From Tetracentron sinense (taxonomy: Eukaryota > Streptophyta > Magnoliopsida > Trochodendrales > Trochodendraceae), in NCBI GenBank assembly GCA_015143295.1, contig CM026554.1, positions 54,868,627 through 54,932,626 on the forward strand: a stretch of DNA of 64,000 nt, given 5' to 3'. The notes under the pieces were generated by a model. That model saw nothing but the letters and a program-made list of their open reading frames with translations. It was not told the origin of the DNA and ran no database searches. The first letter of the stretch is position 1; every line of letters starts with the position of its first letter. A program made the translations under genes and the position numbers. This document shows, piece by piece, positions 1-11,890 of the stretch.

Positions 1-119
1 TCCATAATTTAAAAAAAAATACAAAATAAATAACAAAATAAATATGTAAATATGTAAGTGTTCAGCAACGTCAAATCCTTCTTTAAGTTCTAGGGTGGCC
101 GGTGGCATGGCAATTATAC

Positions 120-170
120 CTTCGCATCGCTGGCTGCAAAAAGGCTTTCTTCAACCTCAGCAACATCCAT
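120..170 (-). CDS. PUB45/PUB6-type U-box E3 ubiquitin ligase, first coding exon (partial gene)
   Basis: On the minus strand, 17 codons run from the ATG at 170 to a GT donor at 119/118 and read MDVAEVEESLFAASDAK. This closely matches the N-terminus of the plant PUB45/PUB6/PUB7 group of U-box E3 ligases (U-box plus ARM repeats), which transfer ubiquitin to substrates and take part in stress and immune signalling. The exon opens at 208 after an AG acceptor (210/209), so 38 nt of 5' UTR precede the ATG. The U-box and ARM exons would lie to the left, outside the window. The assignment rests on this short N-terminal match and on a promoter and leader lying upstream in the right orientation. The exon ends in phase 0. 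Only family membership is claimed, not an orthologue. Confidence 0.7.
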
Positions 171-535
171 AATTCCCAATTAATAATACTTTAGCAATGT
201 TAATTCCTCTGAAATGCCCCAAAAAAAAGACATGAAGTTAGTAAAGAAAAAGGCAACCTCCTCTTCCAAATTGTCCACACATGTGTCCAATCTTAAAGCA
301 CTTCACAACTCTAGTAGTAAAACATCGAGATTACAATAAATTGACATATTTTATGGGTCATATTAGTCAAATTGATAAACCCATTGTCATGTTTTCTTTT
401 AAAAGAACCCAGAAATAACATTTTGCCAATAAGGAAAAAGCATAATAATATGTTTTAAAATTGGGGTGGAGAGCAAAAGAGAGACAGAAGATTCAATAGC
501 AAAGAAAGAGAGGTTGCACAAAAGTTCCGATTTGG

Positions 536-709
536 TTACAGCATTCCGTCAAACGTATAATAGGAGGCGATATAATTTCGGATCTCGTCGAACATCTCGG
601 ATTCAAAATCCAAATAGCAAATATATGAGGAAGAAAAACCATAGTCCTTATCTTCAGCTGAGATCTCAAAGGTAACGAGAGAGACATCATCGGATACTGA
701 AATTCGCCG

Positions 710-748
<39 letters not shown>

Positions 749-1090
749 AAAAAAAGACATATTTGTAACAGAGAGAAAAAATAGATTTCCAAGAATAAAA
801 AGGAGATTTTCCCAAACAAATGCACTTCATACCCATTACAGCATACCTCTTTTAAAACAACATTTTCTATTTTTACAACTCGAACACCATTAAAACAACA
901 CAGAGACAAAGATCACGGATTGGAGAAAAAAATTTACAGCTTAAATACTCAACCCCATGAAAAGAAGAATAAAACTAGGGTTCCAGACAGAAAACCTACC
1001 AGGAAAAACAAGGATTTTCCAATGAGGCTTCATGTGATGGCATTGCAAGATATCAACTGAAAAAATACAAATTATTAGGGTTTCGGTCAT
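536..1090 (-). CDS. Candidate spliced upstream ORF (83 aa) in the 5' leader of the U-box gene
   Basis: Two minus-strand blocks, 1090-1000 and 696-536, join across an intron (donor GT at 999/998, followed by AGG; acceptor TTTCAG ending at 697) into one 84-codon frame including the stop. The peptide starts MTETLIICIFSVD. Its second half is acidic and aromatic (for example FEISAEDKDYGF and YLDFESEMFDEI), which is unusual for chance translation of AT-rich DNA. It lies between the promoter and the U-box start codon, so it would be an upstream ORF, a type of element that often represses translation of the main ORF in plants. I do not recognise the peptide. A GT within the stop region (537-538) could be a donor to the exon at 208, which would extend the reading frame past the main ATG. 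The splice is inferred; a chance open frame remains possible. Confidence 0.4.
715..746. repeat. (TA)n microsatellite
   Basis: An uninterrupted run of about 15 TA units lies in the inferred leader intron of the U-box gene, 20-50 nt upstream of the proposed acceptor at 697. Confidence 0.9.
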
Positions 1091-1220
1091 CTGTTTCTCG
1101 TCTCCCCCTTTGTAATCTCAAAATTAGGGTTATAGTTTTGGAGGAGCGAATTTGTAGCAGTGGTGGAAAGAAGAGAACATAAAGAAGAGAAGAAGAACTG
1201 ATTCTGGTTTTTCTATATAA
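1000..1220 (-). promoter_or_regulatory. Promoter and first leader exon of the U-box gene
   Basis: On the minus strand a TATA box (TATATAG, about 1213-1220) lies roughly 30 nt upstream of a pyrimidine-rich CTTCTTCTCTTC stretch near 1160-1190, the likely transcription start. The leader then runs left to the donor at 999/998. It contains other short upstream ATGs: one at 1180 opening a 16-codon frame, and one at 1043 opening MPSHEASLENPCFSW, which ends at the intron if that is retained. The leader is therefore rich in upstream start codons. Confidence 0.5.
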
Positions 1221-1857
1221 GCGTAATAATTAAGAAATATTAAAAATAATTAATAAATTCAACTTTATATTTAAAAAAATATTATAAACGTAGATTTGGA
1301 ATTTCCGCCGCTTTTCTCTCCCGGTTTATCGGCCGACAATTGCCGACTTTGTAGTTTGTCAGTTAGCAGTTTCGGATAAAAAATGAATTTACTAAAATAT
1401 CCACTAGCACATAAGATTTCTATCTGTACCCATGCCTAACCCGTCTGGATCGGTGTGTGCCAAATTCGGGTCAATTATTATTGTCCTAACGTAAATCATC
1501 CTACTTTATTAATCAAACCTACTCTCCTATCCAAAATAAAAAATAAAAATCAAACCTACTCTTAATAAAAATAGACAAACTTGTAAGCTGTTTACCAAAA
1601 CTTAATCGGTGTAAGTTAGTATTAATGAATATATTTAGTATAAATTTAATTAGAATTAAGTATATTTATTTTTTAGTTGAAATTAGAATTAAGTATATAA
1701 TTATCAAATTTTAGAAAATTAAGAGAGCGTTTGGTATGTATTTAAACTTTAGATTATTAAGTTGAAGTTTAATTGAATGTCTATATCTTTTTAAAGTAAT
1801 CATTTTAGAGGTAAAAACCACAACTTTAAAAAGATGTATATACGAGCATTTATAAAA
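1221..1857. other. Intergenic, AT-rich, no gene seen
   Basis: Upstream flank of the minus-strand U-box gene. No reading frame, RNA gene or clear repeat was recognised beyond low-complexity AT tracts. Confidence 0.6.
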
Positions 1858-2110
1858 GGAGCAGTGATTAGCACCCATTTGACTATGGAGTCGAATGTCA
1901 TGGTCATGCATCCCTTTTAACACTCTTTTAACTATGGTTAAACTTTTAAAAATTATTTTTTTTCTTCTTAAAAATCAAGGTTAAATTGTTTAACCCTAGG
2001 AGTAATTAGATCTTAACCACAATTTATGTGTGGTTAAAAGGGGGCATAGACCTATGAGGAGTGCACATTTGACTACATAGTCAAATGCAACAGAAAGTTA
2101 AGCATTTCCC
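1858..2110. mobile_element. MITE, GTGATTAG/GGGAAATGCTT type
   Basis: A 253-bp element flanked by 9-bp direct repeats TTTATAAAA (1849-1857) and TTTACAAAA (2111-2119), one mismatch, as expected for a Mutator-type target duplication. Next to the ends are palindromic blocks (catttgactatggagtc and the matching gactacatagtcaaatg). It is the inverted counterpart of the copy at 12986-13229. The interior carries the TTAACCAC/GGTTAA core shared with other elements in this window. Confidence 0.7.
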
Positions 2111-2119
2111 TTTACAAAA

Positions 2120-3486
2120 TAAATAAAATTCTTATAGTTATATTACTTAAATCTCCTCCTGTGGTAGCTGGCGGGGACACCGCCAGCACCATCAAATGAA
2201 GTGTCAAATACCCCTTGTTGCGGTATAGAGTTTTGGGGCAAATGTAGAACTTTGGGGCGTATGCATATGGGGTTAAGTGTCATTAATTTGGTGGTGCCAA
2301 CGGTCTTACCGCCATCTACTATTGGAGAATATCCCAACTCTAATTATACGCACATGAATCTTTTTAAAAAGTGATAACTATTGTATTATAGCTCGTCCTA
2401 CCATGGGTAAAACAGGCTTAGAAGCCAAACCCGACTCTCACTTGCCCAAATCCCGTGAAAGAGAAGTCGGGTTGAAGTTGTCGGGTCAGAATCTTATGAC
2501 AAAATCTTGTCAGTGATTGTCTCCAAGTCGGGGTATTTTCGTCATACAAATGGAGGGTATTTAGGTCCTATAAATTTAGTGCCCTGAGATTATTGCGGAA
2601 TCTAGGGCATTTTCGCAATTATGAGAATAACCTGTTTTAATCGGCAGCGGATGTCCCCATGCAGGACTAACGGAGTCGGCAATTTCTAATCTGTCCCGAT
2701 TAATTTAACCACAGGCATAATACTCTCCACGTGGCGGTGTTTTTCACCGCAGGTTTTACCAGACTGGCTTTATACCAGATCCGTGATTTACGGGAACGTC
2801 CGTGGTTTTTCCCCAATGGGAGAAAATATCTAATACTTCCTCATCAATGCATGTACACCGCGAAGTTGTAAACGTGCCACATGTGATAAAGTTAACACAA
2901 TAGTAAAAAGTGAAAACCGACCCTAGCCATTCATTAATCACTAATCGTAGTAATTTAAATATTTAATAAACGAGGAGTGCTAGACGAACTCGCCCCAAAA
3001 CAGACTCGCCCATTTTTTTGAATAAGAGACAGAGAACTTGTCTAGGTGCTAATCTTTTGGGGGCTAGAATTTGAGGGGTTAATCCGCTTGGGTAATAAGC
3101 TAGCACGCCTCTTGATTTGAATTAACGCATTTTAAACTTTAGTCTTTTCACGATAAATTAGTCAAATGAGGACGGCTCAATTATGCCATGTGGCAAATGA
3201 TTCATCATCATTTGTCATCGATTATCTTTCAAATTGACGTCTCACTGAGTTTTCAGTTGACACGTATACATTTTATCTTCTCATTTTAAAAACGTTAAGA
3301 GGGAAGGAATGGTAACTAATAATATTTTGACAGCCAAAAAAAAGATGATCCTATGCGCACACCTATATTATATGGCTGCTAATCAACTGAATTTTTCCTG
3401 CATTTTCCTCTTAACTCGCTGGTCAAAGACTCACATTACTCCCTCAACTGTCGTTCTTGCCTAAAGACTTAAACGATAATGTACAA
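2120..3486. other. Intergenic, no gene recognised
   Basis: Mixed-composition DNA with locally GC-richer stretches (2150-2340, 2400-2530 and 2640-2760) that look like old element fragments, but no termini or target duplications could be defined. The short open frames here have no recognisable domains. Confidence 0.5.
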
Positions 3487-4090
3487 ATTAGGGATGGTTA
3501 ACTAACCACAGTGTTAGTGAATTATTCAAGTTTGGCTCGTTGAAAACTCGAGCTTATTCGTTTATTTAGAAAAACAAATCAAGCTTGAACATGATTATCG
3601 AGCTCGTTTAGTTAACGAGTTAAGTTTGAACACACCCATACTCAGACAGTTAAAAGTTCGCCTTGATTATATATACATATTAACCTATTAAATTATGTAA
3701 AATATACTTATTTCACTTTATTATTAAAATAAAGTTTATGTATTATACACTAGTAAAGATTAATGATATATAATGTATTTTTATATAATAAGAATATCAT
3801 TTATATAATCATAATCTTATACTAAAATTTTAGTTAACACCACAATTTCTTTACCACTTAGGATAATAAAGTGATTTTTTTACCTAATATAAATAGCTAT
3901 ATCCAATAAGTCAAGTTGCTCAACTACTCGAGCTTAGCTCGAGTTCGGCTATTAAAGCTCGAGCTCATTTATTTAATAAACGAGTTAAGCTTGAACATGA
4001 TTTTTGAGCTTATTTAATAATCAAGCAAGCTTGAATACACCACTATTCGGCTCAGCTCAGCTCGGCTCGGCTCAATATCACCCCTAGTGG
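3487..4090. repeat. CTCGAGCTC-rich dispersed repeat, hAT/MITE-like
   Basis: The block opens near AGGGATGG and ends GCTCGGCTCAATATCACCCCTAG. Inside are repeated variants of gctcgagctcg, gttaacgagttaag and aagcttgaacatgat in both orientations. Blocks of this kind with CACCCCTA ends are common as non-autonomous hAT-like elements in plants. No convincing target duplication was found. Confidence 0.45.
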
Positions 4091-5033
4091 CAATGGGTCG
4101 GGTTTAGACTTTAATTTTGATGGATTTTTAATTAGTTCGACCTAAACCTGACATATTTATAAAGACTTTAAAGTTCGAACACAGCCCAATTGTCACCCCT
4201 AATCTTGATTGCAAAAAATTCACCTTATGCTCCATGGATAACATGAACATAGAAAGGCAAATGCCATGTGTCGGAGCATTGCTAGATCTTGGCCTCCTTG
4301 AACAATGAAGATGGAACCAAGTTGCAAAACATCAATTGCCGAAGGTCTCTCAAATACAAGGAATTGATAAATAAATAAATAAATAAAATTGCGAGATTTG
4401 CGGTGTCTCATGAAGCATGGACCATAATACCAATGGAGGTGTGTTATCGCTCCAACTATAATCTCAAATACAAGCGAAAATTCATGGAGGAATGAATGTA
4501 ATAGTCGATATCCATGATCCCTCAACTTTAAAAGATCAAAGAAGATGATCTTTAATTCAGTACCCAATTCGTGAAATGGATGGATTAGGGTGATGAGCAT
4601 GGATTTTCATAAGGTTTTGTAATCAGCCTTGATGATCATGACTAACAATATTGATATGAGCGTAGACAATGTAAGAAAAATAATTTTTGCATTCAGCAAT
4701 ATGGAGTTCGATTAGGTGTCCTCAAACAATTAGGAGACTACGAAGCAATTAGGAACTTAAGAAAATACAAGATGATAAAGAGGGATTTTCCCCATGGGGA
4801 TACCCATTAATGACTTGCTGCTTTAGTGCTATTATCATTAATAAAATAAATTATTACAAGAAATTCCTTGGAAAAAATTCCAATGAATACCTATTGGGTC
4901 TAGGGCCTTAATTTTTGGATATGGTCTATACTTTTGTTTTGGAGTCACTAAACATCATTTAGCCATTGTTAATATTTAGGGCTAATGTGGGCTAGTAATA
5001 GGTGACTTAACAATTCTTGTCTATACCATAACG
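4091..5033. other. Intergenic, no gene recognised
   Basis: Contains a further CACCCCTAAT terminus near 4190-4203 and a 126-codon minus-strand open frame (4220-4600) without recognisable motifs. I see no support for a functional gene. Confidence 0.5.
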
Positions 5034-5191
5034 TAGGGGTATATTTGAGCCGAGATGAGTTGAGTTGAGCTCGAGCTCAGTTTGAACTTGCTTAAGATAG
5101 GCTTAAGCTCAAAAAGTTAGGTTTGACGGTTGGCTCGAGCTCAAATTGATTCAGAACTAAGCTGAGCCAACTTGGCTTAAATGCACCCCTA
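5034..5191. mobile_element. Short hAT-like MITE with TAGGGGT termini
   Basis: A 158-bp element with imperfect terminal inverted repeats: TAGGGGTATATTTGAGCC at the left, and the complement of TAGGGGTGCATTTAAGCC at the right. The interior is rich in gagctcgagctc motifs like those of the 3487-4090 block. An 8-bp target duplication is not evident. Confidence 0.55.
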
Positions 5192-6084
5192 ATATGTCAC
5201 TCTTTCATAAAAATGCTATGAGATGGGTGCACCTAATAGAGTTGGGCGCATGTGAGTTTGGTGTGTTATTTGGAACATCTCTCTAATGTTATGTTTGGTT
5301 GCCGAGATAATACGTGAAAACATGGAAAATAAAAGAAACTTTTGGATTTCTAATAAAAATTTTAGTTGTGTTTTATCTAACTTTCTTTTCCTTTCTATGT
5401 TTTCACTCATTTTCTTGGCAACAAACATAGGGTAAGTATCATGTGTAGTCTCGCTAGATTGTGGAGCATTTAGATGAAGACTTCCAAATCAGTCCTCAAA
5501 TGATGGTGCCCTGCCCGACCAACCCTCCAAAACCTTCAAAGTCTACTCTCTCAATGCTTGAGAGTCGGACCCTAAAATATCAACTCCTCCTACCTAAGGC
5601 CTGGTCCAGGGCTATATCATGCCCTCCCCTCTCTAGCTCTGCCGCCTTCCATTAGCTATTATATGTTATAGATATTGTATATAGTATGTATACGTATTAT
5701 AGGCTTATTTTTAAAATAGTTTATTATCGGATTAGCTACCAAGTTTTAATAAAAGTTCAGAATAGCCTTGGATTTTTCAACTTTATCATTTTCTCCCTAC
5801 TCGCGTGAGAATCTTCACTCATGCAAGCTTCTAAGGGCTATTTTATTGAAATACTAATACTATCATTTCTTATTAGGTATAAGGGTATTTTGACTAAAAT
5901 CGTGCGCAAATATTGTCTTCAACCTTGTGCTTCTGCGATTTCTCTCATCTCTATTTCTTTTGTGATTGCTCTCCTCACTACTTCTCATTTCATCTAAACT
6001 AATCATGATTGTTCTGTGATCCATTTCACTTTTCTACTTGCATACTCTTTGTTGTTAATTTTTGCACTCTTCTTTAAAGATATA
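5192..6084. other. Intergenic, no gene recognised
   Basis: No coding signal. The segment near 5275-5430 (ttatgtttggttg, then ttctcaacaaac-like ends) resembles a stretch near 36515-36655, suggesting a dispersed repeat family. The rest is unassigned. Confidence 0.45.
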
Positions 6085-7350
6085 TGTGGGCAGCGAAATT
6101 GCGACGCCAGATTGGATTGAGCTGCACCAATTTCAATGTGCCGTTTCATATCAAATCAAAAGAAGATAGAGTGTGTGCACCACACTAAGTCCAAGCCCTC
6201 ATATGACTTTGGTTTGTCCCTGCAGACAGACCTAGATAAAAGAAACTCTTGCAGGCTGGCCAAGGCTAGCCTTTAATAATCCTCAGCGGACACCCTTCGT
6301 GTCAGTCCCCATGGGACTGACAAGTGATTAAGGTTTACTCTTACGGGCAAACCCACATTTAAGCTCTGCAGACAGACTCTATAAATCCATCCGCTGGCTA
6401 GTAAATAAATAGCTCAGTTCCTCACCATAAATGGTCAAGGACTCAACCCAGACCACGGGCTGGACCCATGGTCCCACCCTATTTTGGTCCGCGGGCTGAC
6501 TAAAGTCAGACCTTGGTTCGCAGCCCAAATAGGCTTTGGACCTAACCCAGGTCGCGAGTAAGACTCATGGTCTCACTCCTTTAACTTGCGGTCTGACCAA
6601 GGTCAGTCCTTTCCCAGTTGGCAGTCAGATATTGACTACCAAGTGACAGAGAATCCCCTCTAAAAAAAGACTCTCTGTCAGCTTTGGGGGATCCCGAGAT
6701 AGAGACCTCCTATTTTTCTCCAATAATAGAGTGTCATATGACACCCTATTCAAAAAGGGAAATAATCTCTTCTTTTTTGGGGAGAGATCTCTTCTTATCT
6801 TCCCAGGTTTCCAAAAAAGGGGAACTAATTTGGAATCCTTCAAAAAAGAGGACTCCCATGCATATCAAATTTCTCTAAAGATAAGATAAATCAGCTGTCT
6901 CGGACAGATGACCCTCTCTAAGGAGAGTTGACCTCTTTTGATTTCCTAAAAGAATGGAAGTCAAATGAGAGTCCAAAAAGGACTCTCTAAAAGCTATAAA
7001 AAGGAAGTTTCTCACAAGAAACTCCCACGAAAAACCAGCTACGAAGAGGTAAAGGAGAAAAGAACATGAAGAAAATAAAAAAAGCTTTATTTTCTTTTTG
7101 CAGGAAAACAACTACCCAAGAGGAAGAACAATGATCTCTCATCAATGAAGAATATCAGGTGAGCCCTCAATATGACCACCTTTTTTTATTTATACAAAGA
7201 CCTCTATTAGATATCCTGTAACGCTTACATGGGATCTGGACAATCTCATTGAATAAATTAATATATTTTATTCAAAGATTTGTTCTTCCCCAAATCGGGA
7301 AGGTAATTAACAGTTTGAGTTTACTCAGATTGGAAGGATAGTCCCCCACA
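6085..7350 (+). mobile_element. Candidate solo LTR of a retrotransposon
   Basis: A 1266-bp block starts TGTGGG and ends CCCACA, the short inverted ends typical of LTRs. Near its right side it has a promoter-like CTATAAAA (about 6994-7001) and then an AATAAA-type signal (about 7253). The left part is GC-richer with subrepeats (accttggtt, cccaggtcgcg), as in gypsy-type LTR U3 regions. No clear 5-bp target duplication was found, so the exact ends and the solo status are uncertain. Confidence 0.45.
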
Positions 7351-8543
7351 TAAAATAATAAACTCCATACAACAATGTAGGCAATTTGACACGCATTGAA
7401 AAAATTTAAGTGTTACAATATACTTGAGTAAAGTTTGAAAAATTCTCCAGTGTGAAAGTGACTCGATTTCTTATTTTTTGTAATTTACACTAGATATCAT
7501 GATAGTATAAAGGTATGAATTGATTTCCCATAAAGTGTTTTTTTCCTGTAAGGCGTAGTAGCGATCACGACATTGTGTCTTCTGGTTATTTTTATTTATC
7601 ATACTCCTCTATTCGAATGTACTCATGGATGTTTAGAATGCCTTTGGTGTGAAAGTGAATCAATTTTTTTTTCGTAATGCAAAGTAGCAATCACGACTTA
7701 CATAATAGCAACCACCATGCATTGCATTCAATTTTTTTTATGTTCATATAAATTTTGGTCTTTAACATGTGAATAGCAAACACCATGCATTGCATTCAAT
7801 TTTTTTATGTTCATATAAATTTTTGTCTTTAAAATTCACATGTTGACATATGATATATAGGAGGATTGGATACAAGATTAAGATTGTGCTGCCAAACTAT
7901 GTTTGTTTTACTTTTTGTTTACTGATTTTTTTTTTTTGGATGAGTAAAAATATTGTAAATAGAAGGTGTGTATGTATAAGGCATATAATGCTTAGTAACC
8001 AAAACCTTGTCTCTTTCTTTGCGCTCCTCCCGGCCCTATGTTATAATTAAAATTGATGTTATGCGCTCTAGTTACTTAGGAATTATACAATACTTAAATG
8101 GTGTGTTATAGAGTGAGGAAATGGTGTGTTGTTAGATGATGTGTATACATTGTAATCCAAATGATAGGAATTTTGCAGAGGTCTCTTTTTGTATTAATTG
8201 TTTGGGAGGACAACTTTTTTCAAAAGTTTTTCAGATCCCTGATATATAAGGTAACATCTTGCTAATTTTTGAATCGCTCGTAAAGTTAAAATGATTGACA
8301 TTGCTGATTTTTGAATTGCTCATAAAAAGAAGAAGAAATGATCATTGATATCAATGTTCATATGATCATATTATTTATTGGATCACCATTTGTTTAAGAT
8401 AGGAACCACCAATTTCAGACTATATATATCTTAAGATAGAACATCAAGAATATCATACTTATATGTACAAAATTATACATAAACCACAATAATAATGTAT
8501 AAGTTAATTAGAACATAATTAAATTCCCTTAAACAAAAGAGTA
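7351..8543. other. Intergenic with a short tandem duplication
   Basis: AT-rich DNA with no gene signal. A 68-bp unit containing caccatgcattgcattcaat is duplicated at 7704-7771 and 7772-7838 with few differences. Confidence 0.6.
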
Positions 8544-9416
8544 ATCACATGTCTATTAATTATGACCCATCTATTTAATCTTCACCGTGACACCCTATTG
8601 CACCATCTGCCTTAATAAGTGTGTTGAACACAAAATTTACATATTGATTATCTCTCCTAAACAATGTTCATTAAATAAAATAGACTCAACTTTAGGAACA
8701 TGATGAGGCTCAACAATGGGCTCATGAATAATCTCACATCCATAATAAAACTGGATTTAAAATTCTTATTTCTAGGGCATCATGTTTGGAAGAATATGTA
8801 AATTTCTCTTGGCTTTTGTTACGAAAAATGATACGCAATTAGGAAGCCCCAATTCATGTTGCAAGATAAATGACAATACAATTAAAGTTTTTGTTCAACA
8901 AAAAAAATGTGGGAGTCATTTAAGTGACAAAACATGTATTTTCCAAGCAACATAAGCATTTGATGACGTTGATGAAAGTATCACATGTCTATTAAATATG
9001 ACCCGTCTATTTAATCTTCACTATGACACCCAACTGCACCATCTACCTTAATAAGTGTGTTCAACACAAAATTTACATATTAATTATCTCTCCTAAACAA
9101 TGTTCATTAAATAAAATAGACTCAACTTTAGGAACACGATGAGGATCAACAATAGGCTCATGAGCAATCCCACATTCATAATAAAACTGGATGTAAGATT
9201 CTTATTTATGGGGCATCATCTTTGGAAGAATATGTAAACTTCTCTTGGCTTTTGTTACGAAAAATGATACGCAATTAGGAAGCCCCAATTCATGTTGCAA
9301 GATGAATGACAACACAATTAAAGCTTTTGTTCAACAAAAAAATGTGGAAGTCATTTAAGTGGTAAAACATGTATTTTCCAAGCAACATAAGCATTTGATG
9401 ATGTGGACAAAAGTAT
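8544..9416. repeat. Tandem duplication, two units of about 436 bp
   Basis: Unit 1 (8544-8979) and unit 2 (8980-9416) both start atcacatgtctatta and end gatga(a)agtat-like. They agree along their whole length with scattered substitutions, for example ccgtgacacccta against ctatgacacccaa. No open reading frame spans either unit. The even divergence points to a single unequal-exchange duplication followed by drift. Confidence 0.8.
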
Positions 9417-10369
9417 AAGGCCAATATAATAAAACTAAAATTTTCAAAACTATTGTTGACTTCTCTTAAAATCAGTGACTATTTCAATTTTTAAAAAAAC
9501 TATTAAAATTAGTTTTTTAAATTATATTTTATACCAATAAAAGTTCATTTGTGGTGGTAATTTTCCCAACACTTACAACCCCCTCTTCTAATAAGCTCAC
9601 TGAGACCTTAAGACATTAACGTCATCTCTCTCTCTCAACTCTTTGATATCTCTTTTGACTTTTATCTCTCTGACAACTCTTTGATCTCTCGCCAATGGTG
9701 CACTATATGATTGAATGCATATTCTTGTATGAGGATGTCTTCATCATGAAGGAAATTTATGCATTTTGCAACTTTATAACAAATACTTGTAAATTTAGCA
9801 ATGTTTTTTTTTTGGTTAAATATAGCAATGTTTTAGCAATGTAAATTTAGCAATGTAGGTTGTGCATCAGTCGATTATAACACAATACATTGCTAGTTGA
9901 TATGATTTCATATAAACACAATATCCATGTCTTTATTTTTCATTGTAATTGCTTTTGTGTCAATGTACCATAAATATATATACATTGTTGATAGCTCATT
10001 TGACAATATGCATTTTAATCTTCCTCTTTTTTATTGCTTGGGAGGGTAAGTCGGACTCGAAAATGCAATCATTTGAGCTATTCAAGTCTAATTTTAATGT
10101 TCATTGAAGCAATCGAGTAAGCGAGTTCAAAAATCGATAATAAACTCTTAAGTGAACTTGCAAATAAATCTACCATAAATTCGAAGTGGATAGCGGTATA
10201 TTCAAATCCTTATCCAATAACATTTATGGCTATCTAGATTTGATTAAATCTCTGGCGGATAGTGAAATAGAGTATTTGTATCCAATTTTGATTAAATACT
10301 CGATTTTAAATAATATTTGAATTATTCAATTACTTTACAAAAAATAAAAGAAATAAAAAATACACACAC

Positions 10370-10405
<36 letters not shown>

Positions 10406-11660
10406 CATATAAAAATGCTTAATTAATATTTTATCCTCATCTATATTAAAATACACTTTAATGGCTTACAGTAAATACATACATATAAATAAAATTATTT
10501 TAGTCATGTAAACTTATAAAACATTATATATATAATAATATATTATGTGACATATTGAATATTTATCGAATTAGATATATGAATATTTATATTCGTATTC
10601 GATTAAGAACAATAATAAAAGTACTATTTGAATTCGCTCGCCCGATACCTATATAGATAATTATCCGAACAATTAAATTTTGATATGAATCAGATGCAAC
10701 TAATATATGTATCGGTTTTTTTTTTTTGGGTGAGATATCTGTATCGGTTGACACCCCTAAACATGGTAAATTGTCCATGTTAGTTATTTCATGCATACAC
10801 AAAAGATTCTCTCATGTTTCCACCATGTGAAGCCTCCCTTTGGTGAGGTTCCCTTTACGCCCAAAGGAGGAGACAAACATCTGCATGTCACATGACAATG
10901 TCTTACACCCCCATTTAATAATACAATGTAACTCTCTCAACTATAATGCACGTACACACTCTGTGTCCCAACTTAAAGGAATTTTTTTTTTTGGTTTGTG
11001 ACCATTTATCTAAGTAGTTGTAGTGTACGTTAGGAGTTAGATTAATTTTAAAATGGGTCTCTTAATCGTTACATAGGTTACTTCGATAGACATGAGCTCG
11101 AATCCTCTTCCAAAAAATACATCTTACCACTAAAGTTAACTAAACGCTCAAATGTGGAGAGACTCGAAGACTCAATTTTAGTCTCGTAGAGTACTATGAC
11201 GGTTTTTATACCAATTCGCTAAGATGAACATATACTAAGGGAAGTAAATGTGTCATACTCATCAGTCTAACGGGTACCCCCAAAAAAACTATAATGCACG
11301 TGAACAAACCAACCTAATAACCTGATTAGGTTAGACATCGAAGCACCATTTGAATGTTTCAGGGCAATAAGAGAAAAAAAAATTAATGGGTATGGGTATT
11401 ATAACAGGGAGATCAGTATCTTTTAGTACAAAATTTCTGTAAGAACTAGCCACCGCAAATCAAAAGTCAACCTATGCTTAAAAAAAGGTGAGGGTAGAGA
11501 TTGTGAAAGTATGCTTAGCATTTTTTTTAAATTATAAATATTAACTATGAATATGAGCTCCAATTAAAGAGTTATTCTAATCAACCCAAAATATGTTTTG
11601 ACAGATGTATTTTGAAAATTACAAAAAAATTGATTAACAAAAATACTCTTATTATATATA
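9417..11660. other. Intergenic, AT-rich, no gene recognised
   Basis: Holds a (TA)n tract near 10372-10402. A block of tattcgaattcg-like motifs at about 10190-10760 ends in GACACCCCTAAAC, resembling a degenerate hAT-like repeat. A tract near 11040-11280 has a tRNA-B-box-like GAGCTCGAATCC and may be an old SINE. Nothing codes. Confidence 0.45.
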
Positions 11661-11671
11661 TATATATATAG

Positions 11672-11890
11672 GAGAGATAGGCATAGCCTGAATTTTCCAA
11701 AATTCCTAAACTACCCTTATATAAAACAAAACTTTAATTTTACTTTAATTCCCAAACTACCCATATCTATCTATTTAAATAATAGAATCATAGTCAATCA
11801 TGATTGAAAGAGTTCAATCGCACCTGCGGGTTAACACGTGTCCCTTGTAACTCCTATTAACTGTGGTTAACTCGTGTCCCACCCGCTAGT
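11672..11890 (+). repeat. Dispersed repeat, copy 1 (possible non-autonomous Helitron)
   Basis: It starts near GGAGAGATAGGCATAGCCTG and ends CACCCGCTAG followed by T. A second copy with the same start, order of motifs and end lies at 37300-37563. The CTAG|T end inside TA-rich flanks and the lack of terminal inverted repeats suggest a Helitron-type element, but the TC 5' end could not be fixed. Confidence 0.4.

Noticed and set aside
4220-4600. 126-codon minus-strand open frame
   Set aside because: Hydrophobic, low-complexity translation of AT-rich DNA with no recognisable motif, promoter or neighbour context.
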